A stretch of 64,000 nucleotides of DNA from assembly GCF_900109735.1 (NCBI RefSeq), contig NZ_FOAS01000003.1:1-64000 (forward strand), given 5' to 3'. The position numbers and the translations under genes were made by a program. Under the pieces are notes generated by a model. The model worked only from the letters and a program-made list of their open reading frames with translations, did not search any database and was not told the origin of the DNA. Below, in pieces: positions 26,427 through 35,803 of the stretch. This stretch comes from Atopomonas hussainii (GTDB lineage: Bacteria > Pseudomonadota > Gammaproteobacteria > Pseudomonadales > Pseudomonadaceae). Position 1 is the stretch's first letter; each line of letters begins with the position of its first letter.

Positions 26427-28229
26427 ATGGCCGACACCCTACTTTGCCGCCGTAACTTGGCGTTTGAACTGTACGAAATGCACAACGCCGAAGCGCTGTG
26501 CGAGCGCCCGCGGTTTGCCGAGCACAACCGCGAAACCTTCGACGCCGCCTTAGGCACCGCGCACAGCATCGCCCGTGATTTGTTCGCCCCGCACAATCGC
26601 AAAGGCGATGAGCACGAGCCGCAGTATGTGAATGGCGCCGCCGAGCTGATCCCAGAGGTCGCACCGGCGCTGACCGCGTTTATCGAAGCGGGTTTTTTAA
26701 ATGCCACGCGCGACTTCGAGGTCGGCGGCATGCAGCTGCCTAACTTGCTCTCGCAGGCCTGCTTTGCGCATTTTCAGTCGGCCAATATTGCCTCTAGCTC
26801 GTACGCCATGCTGACCATGGGCGCCAGTAATCTGATCGAAGCCTTTGGCAGCGCCGAGCAACAGCAGCGCTTTTTAACCCCAATGATCGAAGGCCGCTTC
26901 TTCGGCACCATGGCGCTCACCGAGCCGCATGCTGGCTCGTCCCTATCGGACATCCGCACCAAGGCCGAGCCCGCCGCCGATGGCAGCTACCGGATCAAAG
27001 GCAACAAGATTTTTATCTCCGGCGGCGATCAGCCGATCTCCGAGAACATCGTACACATGGTGCTCGCCAAGCTGCCCGACGCCCCAGCCGGGGTGAAGGG
27101 CATCAGCTTGTTTATCGTGCCCAAGTTTTTAGTCAACGACGACGGCAGCCTCGGCGCGCGTAACGATGTGGCGCTGGCGGGTTTGTTCCACAAAATGGGC
27201 TGGCGCGGCACCACCTCCACGGCGCTGAACTTTGGCGATAACGACAACTGCGTGGGTTACTTGGTCGGCAAGCCACACCACGGCTTGGCGTATATGTTCC
27301 AGATGATGAACGAAGCGCGCATCGGCGTCGGCATGGGCGCCACTATGCTTGGCTACGCCGGCTATTTGTATTCGCTGGATTACGCCCGCAACCGCCCACA
27401 GGGCCGCCACCCCGATGGCAAAAACCCGAGCAGCGCGCAGGTCAGCATCGTCGAACATGCCGATGTACGGCGTATGCTGCTCACCCAGAAAGCCTATGTC
27501 GAAGGCGCCTTCGATTTGGGCCTGCTCGGTGCGCGACTGTTTGATGACAGCCTGACCCTGCCGACTGAAGACGAGCGCCAGCAAGCATTGGAGCTGCTCG
27601 ACCTGCTCACGCCGATTATTAAATCGTGGCCGTCGGAGTTCTGCCTCAAGGCCAACGAGCTGGCGATACAAATCCTCGGCGGCCATGGCTACACCCGCGA
27701 ATACCCGGTGGAGCAGTACTACCGCGACAACCGCCTGAACCCCATCCACGAAGGCACGCACGGCATTCAGTCGCTGGACTTGCTCGGCCGCAAAGTATCG
27801 ATGAACGGCGGCGCGGCGCTGAAAGCCTTGCTCAAGCAAATCCACAGCACTTGCGCACAAGCGGCCGAAATGCCCGAGCTGAACGGTCTGCGTACGCCAC
27901 TGGAACAACTGGTCAACCGCTTACAAACGGTCACCTTGGCACTGCTCGGCGACTTAATAGCCGGCAAGGTCAACCAAGGCTTGGCCAACTCGGCGCTGTA
28001 CCTCAAAGCCTTTGGTCACGCGGTGGTCGGCTGGCGTTGGCTGGCGCAAGCGGTGGTCGCACAACAGGCTCTAAACACGGCTCAAGGCGACGACGTGGCT
28101 TTCTATCAGGGCAAGCTGCAAGCGGCACGCTACTTCCTCACCTGGGAAGTGCCCAGCTGCCAGCACGAACTGGCCCTACTGGAAGCGCGCGACGACACCT
28201 GTTTAGCCATGCAGGATGCGTGGTTCTAA
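26427..28229 (+). CDS. Acyl-CoA dehydrogenase (PA5020-like)
   Basis: A 600-residue FAD-dependent dehydrogenase of the long bacterial FadE-like type with a C-terminal extension. It forms the alpha-beta double bond of acyl-CoA in fatty-acid oxidation. Seen are [21 protein letters not shown] (FAD/substrate loop), [37 protein letters not shown] and the C-terminal [34 protein letters not shown] with the catalytic Glu region. The ATG at 26427 gives the normal N-terminus; the longer frame upstream is not needed. Divergent from rlmJ, as PA5020 is from PA5019. Confidence 0.92.
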   Translation: MADTLLCRRNLAFELYEMHNAEALCERPRFAEHNRETFDAALGTAHSIARDLFAPHNRKGDEHEPQYVNGAAELIPEVAPALTAFIEAGFLNATRDFEVGGMQLPNLLSQACFAHFQSANIASSSYAMLTMGASNLIEAFGSAEQQQRFLTPMIEGRFFGTMALTEPHAGSSLSDIRTKAEPAADGSYRIKGNKIFISGGDQPISENIVHMVLAKLPDAPAGVKGISLFIVPKFLVNDDGSLGARNDVALAGLFHKMGWRGTTSTALNFGDNDNCVGYLVGKPHHGLAYMFQMMNEARIGVGMGATMLGYAGYLYSLDYARNRPQGRHPDGKNPSSAQVSIVEHADVRRMLLTQKAYVEGAFDLGLLGARLFDDSLTLPTEDERQQALELLDLLTPIIKSWPSEFCLKANELAIQILGGHGYTREYPVEQYYRDNRLNPIHEGTHGIQSLDLLGRKVSMNGGAALKALLKQIHSTCAQAAEMPELNGLRTPLEQLVNRLQTVTLALLGDLIAGKVNQGLANSALYLKAFGHAVVGWRWLAQAVVAQQALNTAQGDDVAFYQGKLQAARYFLTWEVPSCQHELALLEARDDTCLAMQDAWF

Positions 28230-28264
28230 TCGCCCCGCGCCCCACTTCGCACTGGCGCCGCTTC

Positions 28265-28283
28265 TAACCCTGCACTAGGGTTA
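28265..28283. promoter_or_regulatory. Perfect inverted repeat upstream of the tubulin-like gene
   Basis: TAACCCT-GCACT-AGGGTTA, 7-base arms, lies 36 bases after the acyl-CoA dehydrogenase stop and about 200 bases before the tubulin-like gene. There is no T-run, so it may be an operator or a stabilising hairpin. The rest of the 253-bp gap holds no gene I can support. Confidence 0.35.
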
Positions 28284-28482
28284 AACCTGATGCTTGCTTG
28301 AAAGCACGCACACCATTAGGTTTAGAGACAAGGCGTCAGTGCGAGGTGGCTTGTGTAGGAAACGCGTTTCACCCCTGTGAGCTGCTACTTATTTATCAGT
28401 GCAGCACCCCGGACGTTTTCTACCGCCATCACCCTCTGCCGGCTGCAATAACAAAAAGCTTGGCACACCCAAGGAGTAGGTG

Positions 28483-30627
28483 ATGGCAAAACAAGAAGAG
28501 CAAGGCACCGTCGAGGCGAGCCAAGACGACAACACCGTCGAAAAAACCAACAAAGCCAAAAGCGCCAGCAAGCGCAAAGTCAGCGCCCCAGAAACCCTGC
28601 CGGTGGATGGCCGCAAGCCGCTGTATTTTGTCGAGCGCGATCTGGAAGAAATTCTTCAGCACTTAGACGGCCTGCGCAGCGAAATTTACCCGCGCCCCGA
28701 TAGCGAAGAATTTATCCCCTCGGAAAACCACTTTCCCTCGGTGTGCTTGATTGGCCTGGGCCGCTGCGGTTCTAACATCGCGCTCGATGTGGCCAGCCTC
28801 GTTTACAACGCGCGAATGTTTTATCTAAACGAAGCGTTTAACGAAGAAAAAGCCCAGCAAGACCCCGAAGGCACCTCGCTACGCTGGATTCGCCGCCAGC
28901 TGCACATGCCGCGCAACAAGATTAATCCGGTGTATTTGATCGAGCCCATCGTGCTGCTCGGCGATTTGGACAAAGACATCAGCGGGCGCATTCGCCTCTC
29001 CACCCGCAATAATCAGAACAACTTCCTGCGCGACTACCGCAAGATGCAGGTCATGGACCTCTCGGAAGTTCACGCCGGCGGCGCCGGTAACGCGCCGATT
29101 TTGGGCCAGTACTTGGGCCGCATTATTCTGAATCGCGAGGCCGCGCAGTTCAGTCATGAAAGCTGGCGCCAATTGCACGCCTACCTCATCGACTCGTGCG
29201 GCATTAAAGCCAACCAATCGCGGCTGTATTTCTATATTTTCAGCGCCGGCGGCGGCACCGGCTCGGGCATGGCCTCAGAATTCGGCCTCGCCCAGCAAAA
29301 CGCCTATCTGACCAAAACCTTCGAAGTGGCCGAGCCAGAAGCCGAAGACAACCAGCGCCACTCGTTTGTCTTCGAGCCTATCTTCACCAGTGGCATCTGC
29401 ATTCTGCCCAATATCAGCGACGACAAGGTCGAGCTGTCCGAAGCGCTGCACATCAACGCCGGCCGTCTGCTGTGTAAATACCTGTCGGAGGAGTGGGACT
29501 TCTCCTACAACTACGAAGACGAACGCGAACGCGATGGCGTAGAAAACGTCATGCAGCGCATTCGCCCGTGGAACGCCATGATGCTGATCTCCAACGACAT
29601 CATGCGCTACGCCGAAGCCAGCGACGACGCGGTGACCCGCGACATCGACGTCAATTCGATGGAGCGATACGCCAACCAGTACATCTCGCAGCAGATCTTC
29701 AACATTCTTACTGCGCAAGCGGTGACCTCGGACTACGACGATCACTACTTCCGCCGCGCCGGCATCGACATTGGCGAAACCATTCGCCTCGACGCCAACG
29801 ACCTGTTTATGAGCCTCGCCGGCCCCGTGGCGATTGCCTACGCCGAAAGCGTGGTGCCAGACCTCAACGGCGAGAAGCGCAGCGGGCAGATCGATATCGA
29901 CGACCTGTTCTGCCGCTCCATCGACCTACCGCACTTTAACGAGCAAACACGCGCCATTGAGGGCATTAGCTTGCTGCCGGTGGAGGCAGGACACTACCGC
30001 GAGGCCCTGCAAAGCTTCCGCGAAGGTGACTACAACGCCGCCAGCCTGCGCGAGCTGCACTTCTTCAAGAACTGCTCGTCGGTGGTGTCGATTGTCTCGC
30101 TGCCCAAGGACTACAAGCTGTCGTACGTAGACCTCAACCGCCTGAAAACGCACCTGAATAACTTATTTCCCAACACCACGCTTAAGCGCTACGCGCTGGT
30201 AATTGGCGCCTCCGCCAACCTGTCGCTGACCACCTTAGTGGCGAAAAGTCCGTGCCTGTCGGATGACTTCCTCACCCTGCTGGTGGCCTATATCAAGCGC
30301 TGCTTCGCCAAGGACGAATACCGTTTTGACGAGCGCCTCGACCAACGCATTCTCGATTTGATTCAGAACGATGACTTCGACGAAGCGCAGATCGACGAAC
30401 TGGTCAACGCCTACGAAAACCCGGCGAAGATTCTCGACACCAACTGGTTTGCCATTAAGCCGATGTACGAGCGCAAGTACCGCGAGTTGATTCGCGATGA
30501 CGAACGCTTTACCTCGATTAACGACATCCGCCTCAGTGCCACCAACATCAAGAAGGCCATCCGTTACCTGCGCGAGATCTATCGCCACCGCATCAGCCGT
30601 ATCCGTATGCTGAGCCTTAGCCACTAA
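28483..30627 (+). CDS. Tubulin/FtsZ-superfamily GTPase-like protein, 714 residues
   Basis: Start at the ATG behind AAGGAG with six bases spacing. Residues 1-45 are charged and low in complexity. A tubulin-type nucleotide fold follows: T1-like CLIGLGRCGSN (88-98), T3-like HAGGAGNAP (197-205) and the tubulin signature SAGGGTGSG (254-262). Then comes MLISNDIMRYAE (368-378), which aligns with FtsZ IVIPNDRLLEV, a long H7-like helix (391-411), and IRLDANDLF (434-442), the T7 synergy loop with both Asp residues (437, 440) of FtsZ N-x-D-x-x-D. The C-terminal 270 residues are unlike FtsZ. No membrane segment or signal peptide. It best fits the bacterial tubulin-like group (Pfam Tubulin_2/FtsZl type), with polymerisation predicted but the role unknown. 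It stands alone between two terminator-separated units. Confidence 0.72.
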   Translation: MAKQEEQGTVEASQDDNTVEKTNKAKSASKRKVSAPETLPVDGRKPLYFVERDLEEILQHLDGLRSEIYPRPDSEEFIPSENHFPSVCLIGLGRCGSNIALDVASLVYNARMFYLNEAFNEEKAQQDPEGTSLRWIRRQLHMPRNKINPVYLIEPIVLLGDLDKDISGRIRLSTRNNQNNFLRDYRKMQVMDLSEVHAGGAGNAPILGQYLGRIILNREAAQFSHESWRQLHAYLIDSCGIKANQSRLYFYIFSAGGGTGSGMASEFGLAQQNAYLTKTFEVAEPEAEDNQRHSFVFEPIFTSGICILPNISDDKVELSEALHINAGRLLCKYLSEEWDFSYNYEDERERDGVENVMQRIRPWNAMMLISNDIMRYAEASDDAVTRDIDVNSMERYANQYISQQIFNILTAQAVTSDYDDHYFRRAGIDIGETIRLDANDLFMSLAGPVAIAYAESVVPDLNGEKRSGQIDIDDLFCRSIDLPHFNEQTRAIEGISLLPVEAGHYREALQSFREGDYNAASLRELHFFKNCSSVVSIVSLPKDYKLSYVDLNRLKTHLNNLFPNTTLKRYALVIGASANLSLTTLVAKSPCLSDDFLTLLVAYIKRCFAKDEYRFDERLDQRILDLIQNDDFDEAQIDELVNAYENPAKILDTNWFAIKPMYERKYRELIRDDERFTSINDIRLSATNIKKAIRYLREIYRHRISRIRMLSLSH

Positions 30628-30644
30628 ACCGTCGGCTAGAAACG

Positions 30645-30678
30645 ACAAAGCCCGCAGTATTCAACCTGCGGGCTTTGT
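30645..30678 (+). terminator. Terminator of the tubulin-like gene
   Basis: ACAAAGCCCGCAG and CTGCGGGCTTTGT form a perfect 13-base stem with an 8-base loop, 18 bases after the stop codon, followed by CACTTTTC. It separates this gene from the convergent small RNA. Confidence 0.88.
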
Positions 30679-30693
30679 CACTTTTCTCTGGGC

Positions 30694-30821
30694 AAAAAAG
30701 AAACCCCGCCGAGGCGGGGTTTGCAGACTAAAAATTCTGACAATCCTTGATCAGAGTGCCGTCCTAGCACTGTTCCCTTCAATCCCTTTGCTGTGTGTGC
30801 GTCCTGCACAACGTCCTTGTG
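30694..30821 (-). ncRNA. rsmY: RsmY-type regulatory small RNA
   Basis: On the minus strand, from about 30821, the RNA begins ACAAGGACGTTGTGCAGGACGC, close to the 5' end of Pseudomonas RsmY as I recall it. Six GGA motifs occur in about 90 bases (AAGGAC, CAGGAC, AAGGGAT, AAGGGAA, TAGGAC, AAGGAT). At least two are in loops of short stems (TGTGC-AGGAC-GCACA and AGTGC-TAGGACG-GCACT), the arrangement that binds and titrates RsmA/CsrA. It ends with AAACCCCGCC/GGCGGGGTTT and a T-run, about 128 nt in all. A -10-like TATCTT lies at 30833-30828 and a perfect GacA box about 65 bases upstream of the proposed +1. The +1 is estimated, not measured. Confidence 0.88.
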
Positions 30822-30877
30822 TGAGTAAAGATACGGGTTACACGGGGTGAGCAAAAGCAGCCATTGCCGCCACGTTG

Positions 30878-30895
30878 TGTAAGCCAAAACTTACA
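30878..30895. promoter_or_regulatory. GacA box (upstream activating sequence of rsmY)
   Basis: TGTAAGCCAAAACTTACA is a perfect 18-base match to the GacA-binding consensus TGTAAG-N6-CTTACA. Its centre is about 65 bases before the estimated rsmY start, the normal distance. The GacS/GacA system would activate rsmY from here. The divergent endA gene begins 110 bases to the right and might also be affected. Confidence 0.92.
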
Positions 30896-31004
30896 CGGCG
30901 TCAGCAAGAATAAAAGGCGCAGGTGTTTTCTAACTAAAAGCTCTGTTCTAGACTCAGTTCACACTTATAAAAATAAACAGATCAGCATTCATGCGAGGTC
31001 TACT

Positions 31005-31661
31005 ATGCGCCAAAGCTATGCCGTGTTGGCTCTCTGCCTGCTTTCACCTTGGGCCTTTGCCTCTGGAGGTGGTCAAGAGCGTTTGAGTGATCCCAAACAA
31101 GCCGAGCAAGAGTTCTTCTGGCCTGTGGTGTATGCCAATGGCGGCAGTTCGCTGTATTGCGACAAGGCCTTCAATGAAGAGGGTGGCTTGTTTACCGCCT
31201 CGGCGGTGTACACCAAGAAGCAAATCAAAAGTGCGCTGCGCTGCTTGACCGACAAGCAATGTGCGCTGAAGTCGGGCCGCTACCAGCACATGCTGTCGGA
31301 TTTACATAACCTGTACCCGGCCCTCTCCCGCGTTGAGCTAAGCCGGCGCAATGCCAATTTTGGCGACTTGGCCGACAGCGTGCCGAGTAAGTTTGCCGAT
31401 ATCGACTGCGAGTTCCGCACCACCTTCCAAGTGGTCGAGCCGCGTGATGCCGCCAAGGGCAACATCGCCCGCGCCATCTTCTACATGCATCGCGAATACG
31501 GCCTGCCGATTATTGGGCAGGAGCAAATGTACAAAGAATGGCACCAGCTCGACCCTGTGGATGACGCCGAACGCGCCCGAAACGATGTTATTGAAGGCAT
31601 ACAAGGCAACCGCAATGCGTTTATCGACAACCCGGCACTGGTCAACGAGTTAGTGCCTTAA
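31005..31661 (+). CDS. endA: Periplasmic or secreted endonuclease I
   Basis: A non-specific DNase of 218 residues. It starts MRQSYAVLALCLLSPWAFASGGG with a signal peptide and GAGG six bases before the ATG. The mature protein has HNLYPALSRVELSRRNANFGDL and GNIARAIFYMHREYGL, the conserved R-G-x-x-A-R-x-x-x-Y-M segment of the endonuclease I family (beta-beta-alpha metal fold), plus cysteines in YCDKAF, LRCLTDKQCAL and IDCEF that would form disulfides. Likely exported and active on DNA outside the cytoplasm. Ends at its own terminator. Confidence 0.9.
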   Translation: MRQSYAVLALCLLSPWAFASGGGQERLSDPKQAEQEFFWPVVYANGGSSLYCDKAFNEEGGLFTASAVYTKKQIKSALRCLTDKQCALKSGRYQHMLSDLHNLYPALSRVELSRRNANFGDLADSVPSKFADIDCEFRTTFQVVEPRDAAKGNIARAIFYMHREYGLPIIGQEQMYKEWHQLDPVDDAERARNDVIEGIQGNRNAFIDNPALVNELVP

Positions 31662-31671
31662 CCGCAGCCCC

Positions 31672-31703
31672 AATAAAAAACCCGCCGAAGCGGGTTTTTT
31701 ATT
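31672..31703. terminator. Bidirectional intrinsic terminator after endA
   Basis: AAAAAACCCGC-CGAA-GCGGGTTTTTT, extending as a near-perfect 14-base stem with A-run and T-run on both sides, 11 bases after the endA stop. Confidence 0.93.
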
Positions 31704-31723
31704 GCCTAACGAACGCCAAGGGG

Positions 31724-31854
31724 CGCTGACTTAATCGGCGAACGAATCAAGCGCAAGGCGTACGGCGCGCAGCAACCGAGACATACCGTCAGGTAGGCGA
31801 GATTGTGAGCACCGCACAACACAGCGATTGAGTCGTGCAGGCATTAAATCAGCG
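31724..31854. repeat. Short interspersed inverted-repeat element, copy B (MITE-like)
   Basis: 131 bp bounded by inverted ends CGCTGACTTAAT (31724-31735) and ATTAAATCAGCG (31843-31854), which differ at one position. By eye it is roughly 85% identical to copy A at 9489-9622. Like copy A it lies directly downstream of a minus-strand gene, here between endA and an acyl-CoA dehydrogenase. An internal hairpin can form from GCACAAC and a weaker partner near 31836. No open frame; a non-autonomous element seems likely. Confidence 0.78.
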
Positions 31855-31859
31855 TCTCC

Positions 31860-33638
31860 TTAGAACTGCGCAGCGTCGAGCAGATACAGTGACTCGCTAC
31901 CGGCTTTAACCGATGCGGTCAGCGATTGCGTACGCGGCAGCAGGCGCGCGAAGAAGAAGCGCGCGGTGCCCAACTTGCTCACGTAGAACTCGTCCTGATC
32001 TTGCTTGGCCAGCGCAGTACGCGCCATCAATGCCCACATATAGGCATAGGCGGTGTAGCCAAACACTTGCAGGTACTCGACCGACGCCGCACCGATTTCG
32101 TTGGGGTTTTGCTTGGCTTGCGCCAGTACCCAGTTGGTCAGCTCGTCGAGGTTTTCTACCGCGGCCTTCAGCGGCGCGGTGAACTCGGTCAAATTGGCGT
32201 CAGCACCGGCGATGAAGGTTTTGATTTCATCGGCGAAGTGCTTGTAGAAGCTGCCACCGTTACCCACCACCTTACGCCCCATCAGGTCCAGCGACTGAAT
32301 GCCATTGGTGCCTTCGTAGATCTGGGTGATGCGGCAATCGCGAATCAGCTGCTCTTGGCCCCACTCACGAATGAAGCCGTGGCCGCCGAAAATTTGCTGG
32401 CCATGCACCGTGGTTTCCAGACCCATGTCGGTCAGGAAGGCCTTGGCAACCGGGGTCAGCAGTGCCACCAATTCTTCGGCGCGGGTAGCAACGGCTTTGT
32501 CTTCGCTGTACTTGGCAGTGTCCAGCTGCATAGCCACGTAGCTGGAGAAAGCACGGCCGCCTTCGTTCAGCGCTTTCATGGTCAGCAACATGCGGCGCAC
32601 GTCCGGATGCACGATGATCGGGTCGGCGGCCTTGTCTTTCGCCACCGGGCCAGTCGGCGCACGGCTCTGGATACGGTCACGAGCGTACTCAATGGCGTTC
32701 TGGTAAGAGCGCTCACCCAGCGACAAACCTTGGATGCCTACACCCAAACGCTCGTAGTTCATCATGGTGAACATGGCATTCAGGCCCTTGTTCACTTCAC
32801 CGATCAGGTAACCGGTAGCGCCATCGAAGTTCATCACACAGGTAGCCGAAGCCTTGATGCCCATCTTGTGTTCGATAGAGCCACAGCCCAAGGTGTTCTT
32901 CTCACCCAGCGAGCCATCGGCGTTGACCATCACTTTCGGCACCAGGAACAGCGAGATACCTTTCGGGCCAGCTGGCGCGTCAGGCAGCTTGGCCAGTACC
33001 AAGTGAATGATGTTTTCGGTCAGGTCGTGCTCACCGCCGGTGATGAAAATCTTCGTACCGGAGATTTTGTAGCTGCCATCGGCTTGCGGCTCGGCCTTAG
33101 TACGGATGATGCCCAAGTCGGTGCCGGCATGCGGCTCGGTCAAGCACATGGAGCCCGCCCACACGCCGGAGTACATGTTCGGCAGGTACTGCGCTTTCAG
33201 CTCTTCGCTGGCGTGGTTGAGGATCGACAGACAGGCGCCAGCGGTCAGCATCGGGTACAGACCGAACGACAGGTTGGCCGAGTTGACCATTTCTTCGACT
33301 TGCGCGCCGATCACCTTGGGCATGCCCATGCCGCCGAACTCCGGCGAGCCGCCAACACCCACCCAGCCGCCTTCGGCATAGGTGTTATAGGCTGCGGGGA
33401 AGCCGGCCGGGGTCTTCACCACGCCGTCAGTCCAGGAGCAGCCTTCTTCGTCACCGCTACGGTTTAGCGGAGCGATGGTGCCGGCCATGACTTTGCCGGC
33501 TTCTTCCAGAATGGCGCTGGCGGTTTCTTCATCCACCACCTCGGCCAGGCCTGGCAACTGTGCCCACAGCTTGGACACTTCAAAAACTTCATTGAGCACA
33601 AAGCGCATGTCGCGCAGCGGGGCCTGATAATCTGCCAT
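31860..33638 (-). CDS. Acyl-CoA dehydrogenase, 592 residues (PA0508/FadE2-like)
   Basis: An FAD-dependent acyl-CoA dehydrogenase of the large bacterial type. It starts MADYQAPLRDMRFVLNEVFEV, then MCLTEPHAGTDLGIIRTKAEP, KIFITGGEHDLTENIIHLVLA, GIQGLSLGERSYQNAIEYARDR and IFGGHGFIREWGQEQLIRDCRI. The pair with the next gene and the neighbouring bio operon match PA0506-PA0508. I recall PA0506 and PA0508 described as FadE enzymes for long and medium chains, so this one may prefer medium-chain acyl-CoA. Its stop codon abuts the repeat element. Confidence 0.92.
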   Translation of the reverse strand: MADYQAPLRDMRFVLNEVFEVSKLWAQLPGLAEVVDEETASAILEEAGKVMAGTIAPLNRSGDEEGCSWTDGVVKTPAGFPAAYNTYAEGGWVGVGGSPEFGGMGMPKVIGAQVEEMVNSANLSFGLYPMLTAGACLSILNHASEELKAQYLPNMYSGVWAGSMCLTEPHAGTDLGIIRTKAEPQADGSYKISGTKIFITGGEHDLTENIIHLVLAKLPDAPAGPKGISLFLVPKVMVNADGSLGEKNTLGCGSIEHKMGIKASATCVMNFDGATGYLIGEVNKGLNAMFTMMNYERLGVGIQGLSLGERSYQNAIEYARDRIQSRAPTGPVAKDKAADPIIVHPDVRRMLLTMKALNEGGRAFSSYVAMQLDTAKYSEDKAVATRAEELVALLTPVAKAFLTDMGLETTVHGQQIFGGHGFIREWGQEQLIRDCRITQIYEGTNGIQSLDLMGRKVVGNGGSFYKHFADEIKTFIAGADANLTEFTAPLKAAVENLDELTNWVLAQAKQNPNEIGAASVEYLQVFGYTAYAYMWALMARTALAKQDQDEFYVSKLGTARFFFARLLPRTQSLTASVKAGSESLYLLDAAQF

Positions 33639-33775
33639 GGTGCGTTCCTCTATCCGGTTCAGGGCATGCTCGCGCCAGCGCTAGCATGAGTGTGACTGCA
33701 ATTCTAGCCGAACAACGAATCAGGCCTGTAGCGTCACATTAAGACCGAAAGGTCACGCCATTAGTTGCCGCCCAA

Positions 33776-33811
33776 TAAAAAACGCCCACCGAAGCGGCGG
33801 GCGTTTTTTGA
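33776..33811 (-). terminator. Terminator of the 601-residue acyl-CoA dehydrogenase gene
   Basis: AAAAAACGCCC-aCCG-AAG-CGG-cGGGCGTTTTTT: a stem with one internal mismatch and T-runs on both strands, located in the 191-bp gap between the two dehydrogenase genes. It terminates the upstream minus-strand gene, so the two dehydrogenases are probably separate transcripts. Confidence 0.85.
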
Positions 33812-33829
33812 CTCAGACAACGCGGGCGA

Positions 33830-35635
33830 TTAGTAGCCCAGCGCGAAGTCTTCTTCAGCCAAATCCATCAGGTTGCCAGCACCGGACAGCATAGCTTCAG
33901 CATGCATGCGGGTACGCGGCAGGATACGGTCGAAGTAGAACTTAGCGGTCTGCAGCTTAGCCTTGTAGAAGGCCTCTTCGCTGGTGCCGGCTGCCAGCTT
34001 CTCAGCTGCCAAGCGCGCCATGTCAGCCCAGAAGTAAGCCAAGCAGGCGTAACCGGAGTACATCAGGTAGTCCACCGAGGCGGCACCGACTTCTTCGCGG
34101 TCTTTCATCGCGGCCATACCAACCTTCATGGTCAGATCGCCCCACTCTTTGTTCAACGGCGCCAGCTTAGCCAGCAACGGCTTGATCGCTTCGTTGCCTT
34201 CGTTGGCCTGGATGAACTTGTGCACGATCTTGGTGAAGCCTTTCAGGGCTTCGCCTTGGGTCATCAGAACCTTACGACCCAGCAGGTCGATCGCCTGAAC
34301 ACCGGTGGTGCCTTCGTACAGCATAGAGATACGGCTGTCGCGGACGTTCTGCTCCATGCCCCACTCAGCGATAAAGCCGTGGCCGCCGTAGATTTGTACG
34401 CCGTGGTTAGCAGCTTCGAAACCCACTTCAGTCATGAAGGCTTTAGCAATCGGCGTCATGAAGGCCAGCAGCGCATCGGCTTGCTTAACGGCTTCTTCGT
34501 CTTTGCTGTACTTAACCACGTCAACCAGCTTGGCGGTGAAGTACACCATCGCACGGTTACCTTCAGCGAAGGCTTTCATGGTCAGCAGCATACGACGCAC
34601 GTCTGGGTGCACGATGATCGGGTCAGCGGCTTTTTCCGGCGCTTTCGGGCCAGTCAGCGAACGCATTTGCAGACGCTCACGAGCGTACTTCAGACCACCT
34701 TGGAAACCGATTTCGGCGTGCGCCAAACCTTGCAGAGCAGTACCCAGACGGGCAGTGTTCATGAAGGTGAACATGCAGTTCAGACCTTTGTTGGCGGGGC
34801 CGATCAGATAACCGGTGGCGCCATCAAAGTTCATCACGCAAGTAGCGTTACCGTGGATACCCATCTTGTGCTCGATCGAGCCACAAGAAACAGCGTTACG
34901 CTCGCCGGCATCGCCCGCAGCGTTCGGCAGAAACTTCGGCACGATGAACAGGGAGATACCCTTAGTGCCAGCCGGTGCGTCGGGCAGACGCGCCAGTACG
35001 ATGTGCACGATGTTCTCAGACATGTCGTGCTCACCGGCAGAAATAAAGATCTTGGTGCCGGTCACTTTGTAAGAGCCGTCAGCCTGCGGCTCGGCCTTGG
35101 TGCGCAGCATGCCCAAGTCAGTACCGCAATGCGGCTCGGTCAAGCACATGGTGCCGGTCCACTCGCCGGTTACCAGCTTGGTCAGGTAGGCATGCTTCTG
35201 CTCGTCGGTACCGTGCTCGGCCAGCGTATTCATAGCGCCGTGCGACAGACCTGGGTACATGCCCCACGACCAGTTGGATTCACCAACCAGCTCGCTGATC
35301 ACCAGACCCAGCGACTCTGGCAGGCCTTGACCACCATGCTCAACAGAGTGAGCCAAGCTCGGCCAGCCGCCTTCAACGTACTGCTGGTAAGCTGCTTTAA
35401 AACCAGTCGGGGTTTTTACGCCGTCTTCCGACCAAGTACAGCCTTCGAGGTCACCAACGCGGTTCAGCGGAGCAAGAACCTGCTCACAGAACTTAGCGCC
35501 TTCCTCAAGAATGGCGTTGCACATGTCCGGGGTGGCTTCTTCGCAACCTGGCAGGCTTGCGTAGTGGGCTTCATAGCCCAGCAATTCGTCACGTACGAAG
35601 CGGATATCACGCAAGGGAGCCTTGTACTCGGGCAT
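33830..35635 (-). CDS. Acyl-CoA dehydrogenase, 601 residues (PA0506/FadE1-like)
   Basis: A second large acyl-CoA dehydrogenase, clearly paralogous to the 592-residue protein. It starts [25 protein letters not shown] at ATG 35633-35635; a longer open frame upstream has no family resemblance. Motifs: [64 protein letters not shown] and [23 protein letters not shown]. By analogy with PA0506 it may act on long-chain acyl-CoA. The 168-bp region upstream holds its promoter and no gene. Confidence 0.92.
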   Translation of the reverse strand: MPEYKAPLRDIRFVRDELLGYEAHYASLPGCEEATPDMCNAILEEGAKFCEQVLAPLNRVGDLEGCTWSEDGVKTPTGFKAAYQQYVEGGWPSLAHSVEHGGQGLPESLGLVISELVGESNWSWGMYPGLSHGAMNTLAEHGTDEQKHAYLTKLVTGEWTGTMCLTEPHCGTDLGMLRTKAEPQADGSYKVTGTKIFISAGEHDMSENIVHIVLARLPDAPAGTKGISLFIVPKFLPNAAGDAGERNAVSCGSIEHKMGIHGNATCVMNFDGATGYLIGPANKGLNCMFTFMNTARLGTALQGLAHAEIGFQGGLKYARERLQMRSLTGPKAPEKAADPIIVHPDVRRMLLTMKAFAEGNRAMVYFTAKLVDVVKYSKDEEAVKQADALLAFMTPIAKAFMTEVGFEAANHGVQIYGGHGFIAEWGMEQNVRDSRISMLYEGTTGVQAIDLLGRKVLMTQGEALKGFTKIVHKFIQANEGNEAIKPLLAKLAPLNKEWGDLTMKVGMAAMKDREEVGAASVDYLMYSGYACLAYFWADMARLAAEKLAAGTSEEAFYKAKLQTAKFYFDRILPRTRMHAEAMLSGAGNLMDLAEEDFALGY

Positions 35636-35803
35636 ATCGGTAAACCTCAGAGATTGAGTCCTTGGAAGACGAACGCACCATGCGTTCGCGTCTGGGGATG
35701 GGCGGTGCCACCCCATCCGGCGCTAGAACTTTTTCAGCGTAGCAGGCCGGATATCAAACAGGCGTTTGAAACATACGTTTACGCCAGCAAACTTGTCAAG
35801 CCC

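Noticed and set aside
27129-27908. A 259-residue minus-strand frame within the PA5020-like acyl-CoA dehydrogenase.
   Set aside because: Antisense shadow of a gene with clear catalytic motifs.
31926-33467. A 513-residue open frame on the plus strand opposite an acyl-CoA dehydrogenase gene.
   Set aside because: It is antisense to a well-supported dehydrogenase, is rich in His, Gln, Arg and Val as expected of a shadow frame in GC-rich DNA, and shows no recognisable domain.
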